Of a stretch of 64,000 nt of DNA, positions 17,255 through 25,843 are shown piece after piece. This DNA is from Romeriopsis sp046049545 (GTDB taxonomy: Bacteria > Cyanobacteriota > Cyanobacteriia > Leptolyngbyales > Leptolyngbyaceae). The notes below the pieces were generated by a model that saw nothing but the letters and a program-made list of their open reading frames with translations, had not been told where the DNA came from and did not search any database. The stretch lies in assembly GCA_046049545.1 (NCBI GenBank), contig JBJORF010000008.1, forward strand, positions 1-64,000, given 5' to 3'. The position numbers and the translations under genes were made by a program. Each line of letters begins with the position of its first letter. Position 1 is the first letter of the stretch.

Positions 17255-17485
17255 AAAAACCATCGGTAGGTACGTGGATGATCCGGCCTCAATAGTGACA
17301 GAAGACGGGGGCGATCGGCTAGTGACGATCGACAGGGGTTCGATCGATTTAGGACGATGGAATCACGCTGTGGGTTCCCGCGCTCTGGTAGGATCAGGAT
17401 TCCGCAGTTTCGGCTGACTGGCTTCAATGGGGCTTCGGCTTTGATGTGGCTGCGGTTTGACGTTTTATTTTCCCTAAAAGCAACC

Positions 17486-18661
17486 ATGACCTATCAGCGT
17501 CCTGACGGCATCGCACCCCACGGCGGCGAACTTATTAATCGAATCGCCACCCCGGAGCAAAAAGCCGATTTCCTGAGCAAAGCGGAATTGCTGCCGATCG
17601 TCGCCCTGGATGAGCGGGCGGTGTCGGATTTGCAAATGATCGCGATCGGGGGCTTCAGTCCGCTGACGGGGTTCATGGGCCAGGCCGACTACAATGGTGT
17701 CGTCAAGGACATGCACCTGAGCAATGGCTTGCCTTGGTCGATTCCGATTACCTTGTCGGTGACGGCAGCGGTGGCGGCACCGTTGCAGGAAGGCAGCTAT
17801 GTCCGGCTCGATGACCCGACGGGACGCTTCATCGGGGTGATGCAGTTGACTGAAAAGTACAGCTACGACAAAAAAGCCGAAGCCATCAATGTCTACCGCA
17901 CCGACGATGAAAAGCATCCCGGTGTGGCGGTGGTCTATGCCCAGGGCGATATCAACTTGGCGGGGCCGCTCTGGTTACTCGATCGCGATCCGCATCCATT
18001 GTTCCCGACTTACCAGCTTGACCCAGCGGTTTCGCGGGCGGCATTTGCCGAAAAGGGGTGGAAAACGATCGTCGGTTTCCAAACCCGCAACCCTGTCCAT
18101 CGCGCCCATGAGTACATCCAGAAATGCGCGATGGAGATTGTCGATGGTCTGTTCCTGCACCCGCTGGTGGGCGCAACGAAGGAAGATGACATCTCGGCTG
18201 ACATTCGGATGCGCTGCTACGAAATCCTGATCGAGAACTACTATCCCAAGGATCGCGTGATTCTCGGGATTAACCCTTCGGCGATGCGCTATGCTGGCCC
18301 CCGCGAAGCAATCTTCCACGCACTGATTCGCAAGAACTACGGCTGCACCCACTTCATCGTGGGCCGTGACCATGCGGGGGTCGGCGACTACTATGGCACC
18401 TTTGACGCGCAGTACATCTTTGATGAATTTGACCCGGCAGCGATCGGGATTGTGCCGTTGAAGTTTGAGCATGCTTTCTACTGCACGGTGACCAACACCA
18501 TGGCCACGGTTAAGACCAGCCCCAGCACACCGGAACAGCGGATTCACCTGTCCGGGACGAAGGTGCGCGAAATGCTACGGAACGGCGAGTTGCCGCCGCC
18601 GGAGTTTTCGCGGCCTTTGGTCGCAGCGGAACTGGCGAAGGCGATGAAAGTCTCGCAGTAG
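17486..18661 (+). CDS. sat: Sulfate adenylyltransferase (ATP sulfurylase)
   Basis: The 391-residue enzyme makes adenosine 5'-phosphosulfate from ATP and sulfate, the first step of sulfate assimilation. The active-site motifs are QTRNPVHRAHEYIQK near residue 197 and GRDHAGVGDYYG near residue 292. It has no C-terminal APS-kinase domain, as usual for the bacterial single-domain type. I start at ATG 17486 because the family begins with a short N-terminus before PHGGELINR; the 43 codons upstream have no family similarity. The gene is monocistronic and is followed by a repeat cluster. Confidence 0.95.
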   Translation: MTYQRPDGIAPHGGELINRIATPEQKADFLSKAELLPIVALDERAVSDLQMIAIGGFSPLTGFMGQADYNGVVKDMHLSNGLPWSIPITLSVTAAVAAPLQEGSYVRLDDPTGRFIGVMQLTEKYSYDKKAEAINVYRTDDEKHPGVAVVYAQGDINLAGPLWLLDRDPHPLFPTYQLDPAVSRAAFAEKGWKTIVGFQTRNPVHRAHEYIQKCAMEIVDGLFLHPLVGATKEDDISADIRMRCYEILIENYYPKDRVILGINPSAMRYAGPREAIFHALIRKNYGCTHFIVGRDHAGVGDYYGTFDAQYIFDEFDPAAIGIVPLKFEHAFYCTVTNTMATVKTSPSTPEQRIHLSGTKVREMLRNGELPPPEFSRPLVAAELAKAMKVSQ

Positions 18662-18664
18662 GGG

Positions 18665-18874
18665 CGTGGCTTCGGCGTGGCTCAGCCAGCTTTGGGTTGG
18701 TGGGTTGGGCTTCGGCGTGGCTCAGCCCACGGTTGGTGGATGAGTGGGCTTCGGCTGACGCTCAGCCCACTGCTTCGCAGTGGGCCACATAGTGAATCCA
18801 GTGGGTTGAGCGCCAGCCGAAACCCACGCTCAATTCCAGCAGATCTAGTGGGTTGAGCGTCAGCCGAAACCCAC
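18665..18874. repeat. Cluster of GTGGGYTTCGGCTGACGCTCARCCCAC palindromes
   Basis: Between sat and the SpoU methyltransferase lie several copies of an imperfect 27-bp palindrome: 18744-18770, 18801-18827 and 18848-18874 are the clearest, and truncated forms with TTCGGCGTGGCTCAGCC occur at 18670-18688 and 18710-18730. Copies occur in both orientations. The last copy overlaps the 3' end of the methyltransferase gene. Confidence 0.85.
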
Positions 18875-19648
18875 GGCGCTGCGTTGGCGGCGGGCCTCGT
18901 AGAGCATGATTGCGGCTGCGATTCCCACATTTAGGGATTCCACCCCCGGCGCGAGGGGAATTTGGACTTGAACATTGGCGATCGCGGCAATCTCCGGTGA
19001 CAATCCGGCACCTTCGTTCCCCATGACGATCAACGAAGGTTGCTGAAAGTCAATTTCCCATAGGGTTTGGGTCGCGGTGGGGAGGGTGGCAATAATCTGT
19101 ACGCCCCGATCGCGATATCCCTGTAATTCCTGCACCAAATTCGGCACGATCGCCATCGGTAGCTTGAACCATTGGCCCGCTGAGGCCCGCAGTACCTTAG
19201 GATTGTCCAAATCCACACAGTTTTCGCTCAGGAGCAAGCCCTCTACACCCGCTGCGGCGGCGGTACGAATCATTGTCCCCAGGTTGCCTGGGTCTTGAAT
19301 GGTTTCGAGGACGAGGCCAAATTCGGCAATGTTGATCGGTTGCTGGTGCTGAAGCGGGGCGATCGCTAACACGCCATCGGGTTCGACGGTTGTCGCCATG
19401 GATTTCAGGACTTCGGCGCTGACCAGTTCAACCCGATCGCTCAAACTTGCCGCCGCATCGTAAAGCCGGGGATATTGCGCTTGCCAATCGATCGTGCAGC
19501 ACAGCACCGCTAAGGGCATTCCCACCGCGCAGGCTTCTTCAATCAAATGCGACCCTTCCAGCAGGAACAACTGCTGCTGCCGTCTTTCCTTGGCGCGTTG
19601 GAGCTTGCGAATTTGTTTGACAAGCGGATTTTGCAGACTGGTGAGCAT
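18860..19648 (-). CDS. TrmH/SpoU-family RNA 2'-O-methyltransferase
   Basis: This 262-residue protein is a SPOUT methyltransferase that modifies rRNA or tRNA ribose. The N-terminal substrate-binding part starts with NPLVKQIRKLQRAKERRQQQ. The three SPOUT motifs are LETIQDPGNLGTMIRTAAAA near residue 137, LIVMGNEGAGLSPEIAAIA near residue 211 and IPLAPGVESLNVGIAAAIML near residue 235. I start at ATG 19648 because the upstream extension is a poly-hydrophobic translation of an A/T-rich spacer. The last residues (AVGFG) and the TGA stop lie inside a palindromic repeat. Confidence 0.92.
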   Translation of the reverse strand: MLTSLQNPLVKQIRKLQRAKERRQQQLFLLEGSHLIEEACAVGMPLAVLCCTIDWQAQYPRLYDAAASLSDRVELVSAEVLKSMATTVEPDGVLAIAPLQHQQPINIAEFGLVLETIQDPGNLGTMIRTAAAAGVEGLLLSENCVDLDNPKVLRASAGQWFKLPMAIVPNLVQELQGYRDRGVQIIATLPTATQTLWEIDFQQPSLIVMGNEGAGLSPEIAAIANVQVQIPLAPGVESLNVGIAAAIMLYEARRQRSAVGFG

Positions 19649-19709
19649 AGGGCAATGGCCGAGGAAACCCGAACAGCAAAAAAACAAAAAATAAACCAAC
19701 AAGAAATAA

Positions 19710-19740
19710 ACAAACAAAAATGGGAGCGAAACTGCTCCCA
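19710..19740 (-). terminator. Terminator after tRNA-Leu(CAG)
   Basis: The stem TGGGAGC / GCTCCCA with a six-base loop (19721-19740) is followed on the minus strand by a T-rich run (TTTTTGTTTGTTT). This fits termination of the tRNA-Leu transcript before the methyltransferase gene. Confidence 0.65.
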
Positions 19741-19796
19741 TTACTGCACCTGAATTGAAAAAATTCAGTTATTAATCATCTGATTGGTAGTTCAGA

Positions 19797-19880
19797 TGCG
19801 GAACCCGGGACTTGAACCCGGAAGTCCTTGCGAACACTAGAACCTGAATCTAGCGCGTCTACCAATTCCGCCAGTCCCGC
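19797..19880 (-). tRNA. trnL(CAG): tRNA-Leu(CAG)
   Basis: The 84-base class II tRNA folds with a seven-pair acceptor stem (GCGGGAC / GTTCCGC with one G-U pair), D-arm TGGTAGACGCG, anticodon stem CTAGA/TCTAG with loop TTCAGGT (anticodon CAG), a variable arm and T-loop GGGTTCAAGTCCC. CCA is not encoded. Confidence 0.95.
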
Positions 19881-20185
19881 TTATCTTTTGTATATTTTGT
19901 CAACCGAAACAGCAAGAAACCACAGCTTCGTCGCTCATTCGCTTAACCGTCATTCAATATGCAGCAGGGACAGCATGTTTGTCAAGCAATCCACGGAGCT
20001 TTTTTATGCGGGGCTTTTATTCTTTCACCGAGGGGTTGGATCGTCCAAGGGCCGATCGCAATTGTTGCTAGACAGGGGCAGAGATTCGAGTAGAATCTAA
20101 TCCTATCTTTACCTGATTGAACCGCACGGACTCAATCATCCCCTCAAGCTCCCAGGAGGGTACTCCTATCACCGCTGCAATTGCT
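19881..20185. other. Spacer between divergent tRNA-Leu and murA
   Basis: No gene was recognised in these 305 bases. The spacer must hold the tRNA-Leu promoter (minus strand) and the murA promoter (plus strand). CCCAGGAGGGTACTCCT near 20152-20168 contains a Shine-Dalgarno-like AGGAGG, but it lies about 27 bases from the chosen murA start and inside a small hairpin, so its role is unclear. Confidence 0.5.
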
Positions 20186-21502
20186 ATGTCCAATATCGTA
20201 AACTCAACTGAGCCAACCCCCGTGCTGCGGGTTTGGGGCGGCCATCTGCTCAGTGGTGAAGTTGTGATCAGTGGGGCCAAGAATTCGGCCTTGGTGCTGA
20301 TGGCTGGAACGCTGCTTTGTTCTGGGACCTGTCGAATCAGCAATATGCCCGCTTTGGCGGATGTGATCACGATGGGGAAGTTATTGACAGCTTTGGGGTT
20401 GAAGTTGAGCCGCAATGGCGACGTGATGGAAGTGGATGCAACGGGGTTGAATACCGCTGAGGCCCCCGTTGAATTTGTCAGTAAGATGCGGGCCAGCTTT
20501 TTCATTGTCGGGGCATTACTCGGACGGATGGGGGTGGCGCGGGTGCCGTTGCCGGGGGGCTGCTCGATCGGCGATCGGCCCGTGGATATTCACGTTAAAG
20601 GCTTGCAAGCCTTGGGTGCGGATGTCGATGTGATCGATGGGGTGCTGGTCGCCACGGTGAAGGATGGCAAAAAGCGCCTCAAGGGCGGCCATGTCCAGTT
20701 CTCTTTCCCGAGCGTGGGCGCCACCGAAAATATCCTGATGGCCGCCACCCTGGCGGAGGGTGAAACGATTATTGATAATGCCGCTTGTGAGCCTGAAATC
20801 GTCGATTTGGCAAACTTCTGCATTGCCATGGGTGCGAAGATTACTGGCGCAGGCAGTCAGCGGATCATTGTCCAAGGCGTTGAGCGACTGCATGACTGCG
20901 ATTACCGGGTGATTCCCGATCGTATCGAAGCGGCTTCTTTCCTCTTGGCCGGCGCGATCACGCGATCGCCCATTACCGTAGCCGCCGTTTGCCCTGAGCA
21001 TTTACAGCCTGTTTTAGAGAAGTTGGCGGAAACGGGAATTGCTGTTGTGGCGGATGGCCCCGATCGGTTGCGAGTTGTGCCCAGTGCCACCTATCGCGGC
21101 GTAGATATCGAAACCCTGCCCCATCCGGGTTTCCCCACGGATGTTCAGTCGCCGTTTATGACCCTGCTGGCCCTAGCCGAAGGCCAAAGCGTGATCACCG
21201 AAAAGCTGTTTGAGAACCGCTTGCAGCATGTGCCGGAACTGGTGAAAATGGGCGCAAATATCAAACTCGATGGCAACAGCGCGATCGTCACTGGCGTTAA
21301 GCAACTGCGCGGTGCGGAAGTGCTGGCCACGGATCTACGAGCCTCGGCGGCGCTGGTGATCGCCGGACTGGCAGCGGACGGTGAAACGGTAATTCGCGGT
21401 TTGCATCACATGGATCGGGGCTACTCTGACCTTGAAGGTAAGATGCGCGGCCTCGGCGCGAAACTTGAACGCACAACGATCGCGGCAGCGGTTGCCGTTT
21501 GA
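20186..21502 (+). CDS. murA: UDP-N-acetylglucosamine 1-carboxyvinyltransferase
   Basis: This 438-residue enzyme transfers enolpyruvate to UDP-GlcNAc, the first committed step of peptidoglycan synthesis. Visible are the conserved lysine-asparagine VVISGAKNSALVLMAGTLL near residue 28 and the catalytic-cysteine loop VPLPGGCSIGDRPVDIH near residue 125 (the fosfomycin-target cysteine is present). The C-terminal part includes LRASAALVIAGLAADGETVI. I choose ATG 20186 because the family begins shortly before LRVWGGHLLSG; an in-frame ATG at 20117 would add 23 residues. Confidence 0.96.
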   Translation: MSNIVNSTEPTPVLRVWGGHLLSGEVVISGAKNSALVLMAGTLLCSGTCRISNMPALADVITMGKLLTALGLKLSRNGDVMEVDATGLNTAEAPVEFVSKMRASFFIVGALLGRMGVARVPLPGGCSIGDRPVDIHVKGLQALGADVDVIDGVLVATVKDGKKRLKGGHVQFSFPSVGATENILMAATLAEGETIIDNAACEPEIVDLANFCIAMGAKITGAGSQRIIVQGVERLHDCDYRVIPDRIEAASFLLAGAITRSPITVAAVCPEHLQPVLEKLAETGIAVVADGPDRLRVVPSATYRGVDIETLPHPGFPTDVQSPFMTLLALAEGQSVITEKLFENRLQHVPELVKMGANIKLDGNSAIVTGVKQLRGAEVLATDLRASAALVIAGLAADGETVIRGLHHMDRGYSDLEGKMRGLGAKLERTTIAAAVAV

Positions 21503-21566
21503 CACAAGCCGCATCGCCCAAAAGTATCGCCTATAGTAGAAGTCACAGTCGTTTGGAGCGTCGGTA

Positions 21567-22475
21567 ATGACGGTGATGCCTTTACTGGGTTTGCGGGCGG
21601 ATCAATTTCGCCATCCCCTCGATCGGCAAGCGACCCAAAATCTTAAGCGGTTGCCGGGATTTGACTTCCTGGTACGACAGCTTTTGGGCGGTGTGGCCGA
21701 GCAGTATTTCTACATGGAAAATATCGCGTCGAGCATCCAGGTTAGCGATCGGCAATTGCCTTGGCTAAATGAACTGTTGCGATCGGCCTGTGCAGTATTG
21801 GATCTCGAAGTGCCGCAGCTTTACGTGCGCCAGCATCCGGTGCCGAACGCCTACACCATGGCGATGCGCGGTAAGCAGCCATTCATCATGATCCATACGG
21901 CCTTGATTGAACTGCTCGAACCTGTGGAGATCCAGGCGGTGATTGCCCATGAGTTGGGCCATTTGAAGTGTGAGCATGGGGTTTATCTCACCCTGGCGAA
22001 TTTATTACTGCTCGCGTCGAGTCAAATCCCCGGTGGCCCGATTCTGACCCAGCAACTGCAAAATCAAATGATGACCTGGGTGCGTTGTGCAGAGTTGACC
22101 TGCGATCGGGCCGCCTTACTCGCCACCCAAGATCCACAGGTCATGATGTCAGTGCTGATGAAACTCTGCGGTGGGTCGCCGAAGTTAGTCGGGCAATTGA
22201 ACTTAGCCGCATTTATGGACCAAGCGCGGGCCTACGATCGCGCTAGTCAAACTGACTTCGGCAGTATGATGCGGGAAATGCAGACCGCGCAGTTGACCCA
22301 TCCATTACCTGTTTTACGGGCGCGGGAGATCGATCGCTGGGCCAGCGGCGCGGAATATCAGACCTTATTGCAAGGCAACAAAACAGCCGCCACAATTCCC
22401 GCCCAACCTATTGTAAAGAACGCTGAGGTAGGCTATACTAAGTTTCAACGCAAGGGCGAGTGGTGGAATTGGTAG
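21567..22475 (+). CDS. M48-family zinc metalloprotease
   Basis: The 302-residue protein has the M48 zinc-binding motif VIAHELGHLKCEHG near residue 130 and the third-ligand region RCAELTCDRAALLATQD near residue 172. It is shorter than HtpX and has only one clear hydrophobic stretch (LTLANLLLLASSQIPG), so it belongs to the Ste24/M48B-like cyanobacterial group. Function: probable membrane-associated proteolysis. The stop codon TAG 22473-22475 lies inside the downstream tRNA-Leu gene, so the last seven codons (KGEWWNW) overlap the acceptor and D-arm of that tRNA. Confidence 0.9.
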   Translation: MTVMPLLGLRADQFRHPLDRQATQNLKRLPGFDFLVRQLLGGVAEQYFYMENIASSIQVSDRQLPWLNELLRSACAVLDLEVPQLYVRQHPVPNAYTMAMRGKQPFIMIHTALIELLEPVEIQAVIAHELGHLKCEHGVYLTLANLLLLASSQIPGGPILTQQLQNQMMTWVRCAELTCDRAALLATQDPQVMMSVLMKLCGGSPKLVGQLNLAAFMDQARAYDRASQTDFGSMMREMQTAQLTHPLPVLRAREIDRWASGAEYQTLLQGNKTAATIPAQPIVKNAEVGYTKFQRKGEWWNW

Positions 22476-22533
22476 ACGCACCGCACTCAAAATGCGGCAC
22501 TTCGGTGTGCGAGTTCGAGTCTCGCCTCGCCCA
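22454..22533 (+). tRNA. trnL(CAA): tRNA-Leu(CAA)
   Basis: The 80-base class II tRNA has acceptor stem GGGCGAG/CTCGCCC with A discriminator, D-arm TGGTAGACGCA, anticodon arm CCGCA-CTCAAAA-TGCGG (anticodon CAA), a short variable arm and T-loop GAGTTCGAGTCTC. CCA is not encoded. Its first 22 bases overlap the 3' end of the M48 protease gene on the same strand. Confidence 0.95.
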
Positions 22534-22805
22534 TTTAATCTCGAGGAAGCGTGGTTACTTTGGTAGCTGCGCTTTTTAGTTGGGGCATTTTTTGTCGAAC
22601 CGCATTGGCCTCACCCTATGTTGGCCTGTGATCTTAATCAGCGCTTCCTATCGCCAGAATTTTGTCAACACCTTAACCGGTTGAACCTGCCGAGTCGATC
22701 GCCGGAGTCCGCCGATTGCACCCTGTATCCTCCAGTGGTCGATCGGTTTGGCGATCGGCTAGACTGAACAAAATCGTAAATCATTAAACCCTGAGGCAAC
22801 CCATC

Positions 22806-23051
22806 ATGCGCATGAAACGCTGGGAGTCGCCGCGCCGTGAAGGTCGCAACGACAAAGGCAAGAAAAAGTCCGCCCGCCAACGCCAAATCAAAAAACAAAC
22901 CCAAGTCTGGCGGAAGAAACTCAAAGACGGCATCCAAGGCAACGCTAACAAATCTGACCCAAACCCATCTAACCAAAACCATAAAAAAGGGAACGCTCCA
23001 TGGAGCGTTCCCTTTTTTAATATCGCAATTGACTACGCTAGCAATACCTAG
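22806..23051 (+). CDS. Doubtful small basic protein
   Basis: An 81-codon frame starts at ATG 22806 and encodes a very basic N-terminal half (RREGRNDKGKKKSARQRQIK). The frame runs through the perfect terminator palindrome at 22983-23018 before stopping, which is unusual for a real gene, and no good ribosome binding site is visible. A second frame from 22837 is equally open, so coding is uncertain. Apart from this and the terminator, I see nothing in the spacer 22534-23047. Confidence 0.25.
   Translation: MRMKRWESPRREGRNDKGKKKSARQRQIKKQTQVWRKKLKDGIQGNANKSDPNPSNQNHKKGNAPWSVPFFNIAIDYASNT
22983..23018. terminator. Bidirectional terminator before the porin 3' end
   Basis: A perfect 36-base palindrome consists of AAAAAAGGGAACGCTCCA and its complement ending in TTTTTT. 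It can terminate the minus-strand porin transcript and any plus-strand transcript. Confidence 0.9.
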
Positions 23052-24655
23052 AACGTAAACGTCGTGCGGATTGTCCCAATCACGATATCTTCATTCAAAC
23101 TGTTATGACCCGGTGCCGTCAGCCAGATTAACCCTGGTGTGACCGAGATTTTGTCATTGAGCTTGTACTCATAGAAGCCCTCGATATGCAGCGACGTATC
23201 TTGGTCTTCCAAAATCCCCGCCAACTGCAACCCCGAACTCACCCGACTCGCGCGCGGCTCCATCCCGACAATCAGACCCGCCGTGCTGCCTTTTGTCAAG
23301 AAATCTTGCACCGACAGCCCCGCCGACCAATTCCAAATATCCAAATCACCCAGCCCTGAAACTCGCGTATTCGTAAAGCCGCCGTTCGCATTCAGCGCCA
23401 CCTGCGGCGTGACCTGGAATACCGCCCCCAAACCGTAGGAATTGCTGGTAAACGGTGCGGCAATTTCATTGCCAGTGATCGATTCAATTAGATTCGCGCT
23501 TAAGCTACCCGTTGGGCTGCCCGCATTGGCAAAGGTGGTTTTGTAGGAATTGAGGTAGGTGGCTCCAACGGTCAGCTTCTCGAACGGCTTAAAGGTTAAC
23601 TGCGCGATCGCCCCGTAAGGCCCATCGAACAACCCTGCTTTGTCCGCTGGATTAGCCGCATCACCCGCCAGATAACCCAGGCTCAAACTCAGCTTGTCAC
23701 TGAATTCATGCTCGATGCCGATGCCCGTACCGCCCGTCAGATAGTAGATCGGGTTGCGGGTGCCGAACTGGGTCAATGCGCCTGAACCGCCGTCGCCATC
23801 GAGGGGATTGAGGGTATTGGTAAAGTCATCGATCGCGCCCGCATTCGCTTCGAGGGTCACCGTTGTTTTTTCACCCAGCTTGAACTGGTAGAGCAAGGCA
23901 TCGACTTCCACGCTACTGCCCGAATTCGCCGCAAACCGCAGGGAACCTTCTGGGAGTGGCGCTGTTGCCGCATTGGTCAAATCGGAATTCCCAGCTTGCA
24001 GACGTGTCCGTAGCAAGTCAGTGCCCGTAAAGCTGGTGTCGAGATCCAAGCGAGCGCGATAGCCAAACACCGTATTGCGGCTCACGTCTTCCCCCGGCAC
24101 CGAAGTCCCCGGCGCGAAGGTTTGGCCCGCCACTGCACCCGCCAGCCCAAAGATTACTTCGCCGTTCAGCTTGGTCGTAGTGGAGAATTGCTGCTTTTCT
24201 AGGGTCGCAATCTTCGCTTCGGCGGCATCGACGCGGCCCCGCAACGTGGCCAATTCCGCCGCAAATTCTTCTTGCAGCTTTTGCAGGGTCGCTAAGTCAT
24301 CTTTGGAGGCCATATCCTCAGTGGCGGCGGCGATGAGCTGATTGATCTTTTCCATGCAGGCATTCAACCCCGCTGCAAACTCGTAGCGCGTCATCGCCCG
24401 GTTCCCCCGGTACGTCCGATCGGGATAACCCGCGATGCAGCCGTAGCGCTCCACCAGCGACTGCAACGCCTGGAATGCCCAGTCCGTCGGCTTCACGTCC
24501 GAGAGCTGCGAGACTGAAGTGACTTGCGCCATGGCCGATTCCGGAGGCGTTTCGACGAGGCTCTGCGCCGCTGCGGGCAGACTGCTCAAACCCATTCCGG
24601 CCCCGATCGCGCCCAATACCAAAGCCATCTGACCTGTGATCCGTTTACCTTGCAT
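23048..24655 (-). CDS. Iron-uptake-type SLH/OprB outer-membrane porin
   Basis: This 535-residue protein has a signal peptide (ALVLGAIGAGMGLSSLPAAA), an SLH domain (VKPTDWAFQALQSLVERYGC followed by YPDRTYRGNRAMTRYEFAAG) that anchors to the peptidoglycan, a coiled-coil (about 100-165, LQKLQEEFAAELATLRGRVD) and a C-terminal OprB-like beta-barrel ending in phenylalanine (TIRTTFTF). This is the layout of cyanobacterial SomA/iron-uptake porins. A Fur-box-like palindrome 141 bases upstream supports iron regulation. It is the last of three metal-related genes on this strand. Confidence 0.93.
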   Translation of the reverse strand: MQGKRITGQMALVLGAIGAGMGLSSLPAAAQSLVETPPESAMAQVTSVSQLSDVKPTDWAFQALQSLVERYGCIAGYPDRTYRGNRAMTRYEFAAGLNACMEKINQLIAAATEDMASKDDLATLQKLQEEFAAELATLRGRVDAAEAKIATLEKQQFSTTTKLNGEVIFGLAGAVAGQTFAPGTSVPGEDVSRNTVFGYRARLDLDTSFTGTDLLRTRLQAGNSDLTNAATAPLPEGSLRFAANSGSSVEVDALLYQFKLGEKTTVTLEANAGAIDDFTNTLNPLDGDGGSGALTQFGTRNPIYYLTGGTGIGIEHEFSDKLSLSLGYLAGDAANPADKAGLFDGPYGAIAQLTFKPFEKLTVGATYLNSYKTTFANAGSPTGSLSANLIESITGNEIAAPFTSNSYGLGAVFQVTPQVALNANGGFTNTRVSGLGDLDIWNWSAGLSVQDFLTKGSTAGLIVGMEPRASRVSSGLQLAGILEDQDTSLHIEGFYEYKLNDKISVTPGLIWLTAPGHNSLNEDIVIGTIRTTFTF

Positions 24656-24795
24656 ACCTTGACACTCCTAAAATCACACCGTAACGAGAACATGAAAATC
24701 GGTCGCCTTCTCAGCAGAGAATGCCCCAGACTGACCTACGCACCGATCGGCCAGTTGGATGCATTCATCCCCTCAAAAGTATAAAATAATTTCCA

Positions 24796-24814
24796 AAGAA
24801 TGAGAATCATTCTT
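24796..24814 (-). promoter_or_regulatory. Fur-box-like operator upstream of the porin
   Basis: AAGAATGAGAATCATTCTT has 8-base perfect arms (AAGAATGA / TCATTCTT) around a 3-base centre and matches the 19-bp Fur consensus GATAATGATAATCATTATC at 14 positions by eye. It lies 141-159 bases upstream of the porin start and just past the 3' end of the lipoprotein gene, so it most likely controls the porin in response to iron. Confidence 0.75.
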
Positions 24815-24857
24815 ACATTTGAAGCCTACGCTTGAAGCCTACGTTTGAAGCGTGGCC

Positions 24858-25676
24858 TCAATGGTGATGGTGCGTGGCGACTTGATCGCTGGGCGCGATT
24901 TGTTTGACTAAAGCGGCAATTTCCTCGGGTGTTTTCACTGGCGTGGTGGGTGGCATCACTGCGGGCCAAGCCGTTTTGAGTTGGGTAAAGGCGTTGCTGA
25001 TGGCGGTATGTTTAGCGGCATCGGGATTGGGAGCGGCTTTGTACAGCGTTTCGGCATATTGCACGAAGCCACGGGAGTCCTGATATTCCACGAGTTCGAC
25101 GAATTTGCCGTCGGCGATCGCGGCTTTGTATTCATCCGCAGCGGTATTTAGCAATGCGCCCACGACCTGGATCGTAAACTCCGGTGACTGGCGCTGGGAT
25201 GCCGGGATCGCGGCGATCGTTTGGTCGATCGCGCTGACGGAAGCATCATAGGCCGTTGCCATTTCCGGACTGTCCGGCGTTGCCTTAATCAGATCACTCA
25301 TCTGGGTCAATTGTGGCTTGAACTGCGCCAGCTTGCGGGTCGTCAGCAAGGGTTCGACATCCCCGTAGATTTCTTCGACTGGATGACCGATGTGGGGTAC
25401 AGCTTCTTTGTATTGCTTGGCATCGATCAGTTCTTTGGCCACGATCAGGTGGCCCTTCATCAACCCCAGATTCGTCATCAAATCAACGTCCGGATTGCCG
25501 CTGCTATTGCCACCTTCGCCGCCCTCGCCGCCTTCGTTCATAGCGCTGCTGGGGGCAGGAGCCGGCGAACTTGTGACGGTCGGTGGTGTATTGGTTGGTG
25601 TGTTGGTGCAGCCAACCACGACACTTGCGGTCATCGTCACTGCCATAAATAACTGAATTGCTTGGCTCTGCCTCAC
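24858..25676 (-). CDS. Putative metal-associated lipoprotein with His tail
   Basis: The 272-residue protein has a lipoprotein signal (MTASVVVGC, lipobox cysteine near residue 23), a low-complexity linker rich in T, P, S and then G/E (about 25-60), and a helical domain from about residue 70 (LMKGHLIVAKELIDAKQYKE, HPVEEIYGDVEPLL, VEYQDSRGFVQYAE) of a type I have seen annotated only as hypothetical. The C-terminus ends THHHH, suggesting metal binding. It lies between a multicopper oxidase and an iron-uptake porin on the same strand, which supports a periplasmic copper or iron role; this is inference. Confidence 0.8.
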   Translation of the reverse strand: MRQSQAIQLFMAVTMTASVVVGCTNTPTNTPPTVTSSPAPAPSSAMNEGGEGGEGGNSSGNPDVDLMTNLGLMKGHLIVAKELIDAKQYKEAVPHIGHPVEEIYGDVEPLLTTRKLAQFKPQLTQMSDLIKATPDSPEMATAYDASVSAIDQTIAAIPASQRQSPEFTIQVVGALLNTAADEYKAAIADGKFVELVEYQDSRGFVQYAETLYKAAPNPDAAKHTAISNAFTQLKTAWPAVMPPTTPVKTPEEIAALVKQIAPSDQVATHHHH

Positions 25677-25843
25677 GCGAAACCGATCCTGCCCGTGGCG
25701 TTGAAGAACTTATTGAAACTAAGTAGCAATAGCTTAGCCGGAGGTACAGTGAATTTGCAAGCATAATTGCGAAGAATTTGCATTATACGCACAATGAATT
25801 GTAGCTGTCAGTGCTGTAATTCCCTGCCTTCCCCAAGCTAGTT

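Noticed and set aside
20068..20505. 145-codon minus-strand frame across the murA start
   Set aside because: It is antisense to murA and has no independent support.
23107..24655. Possible CRISPR or tandem array suggested by repetitive-looking porin sequence
   Set aside because: No regular repeat-spacer pattern exists; the frame is an uninterrupted porin.
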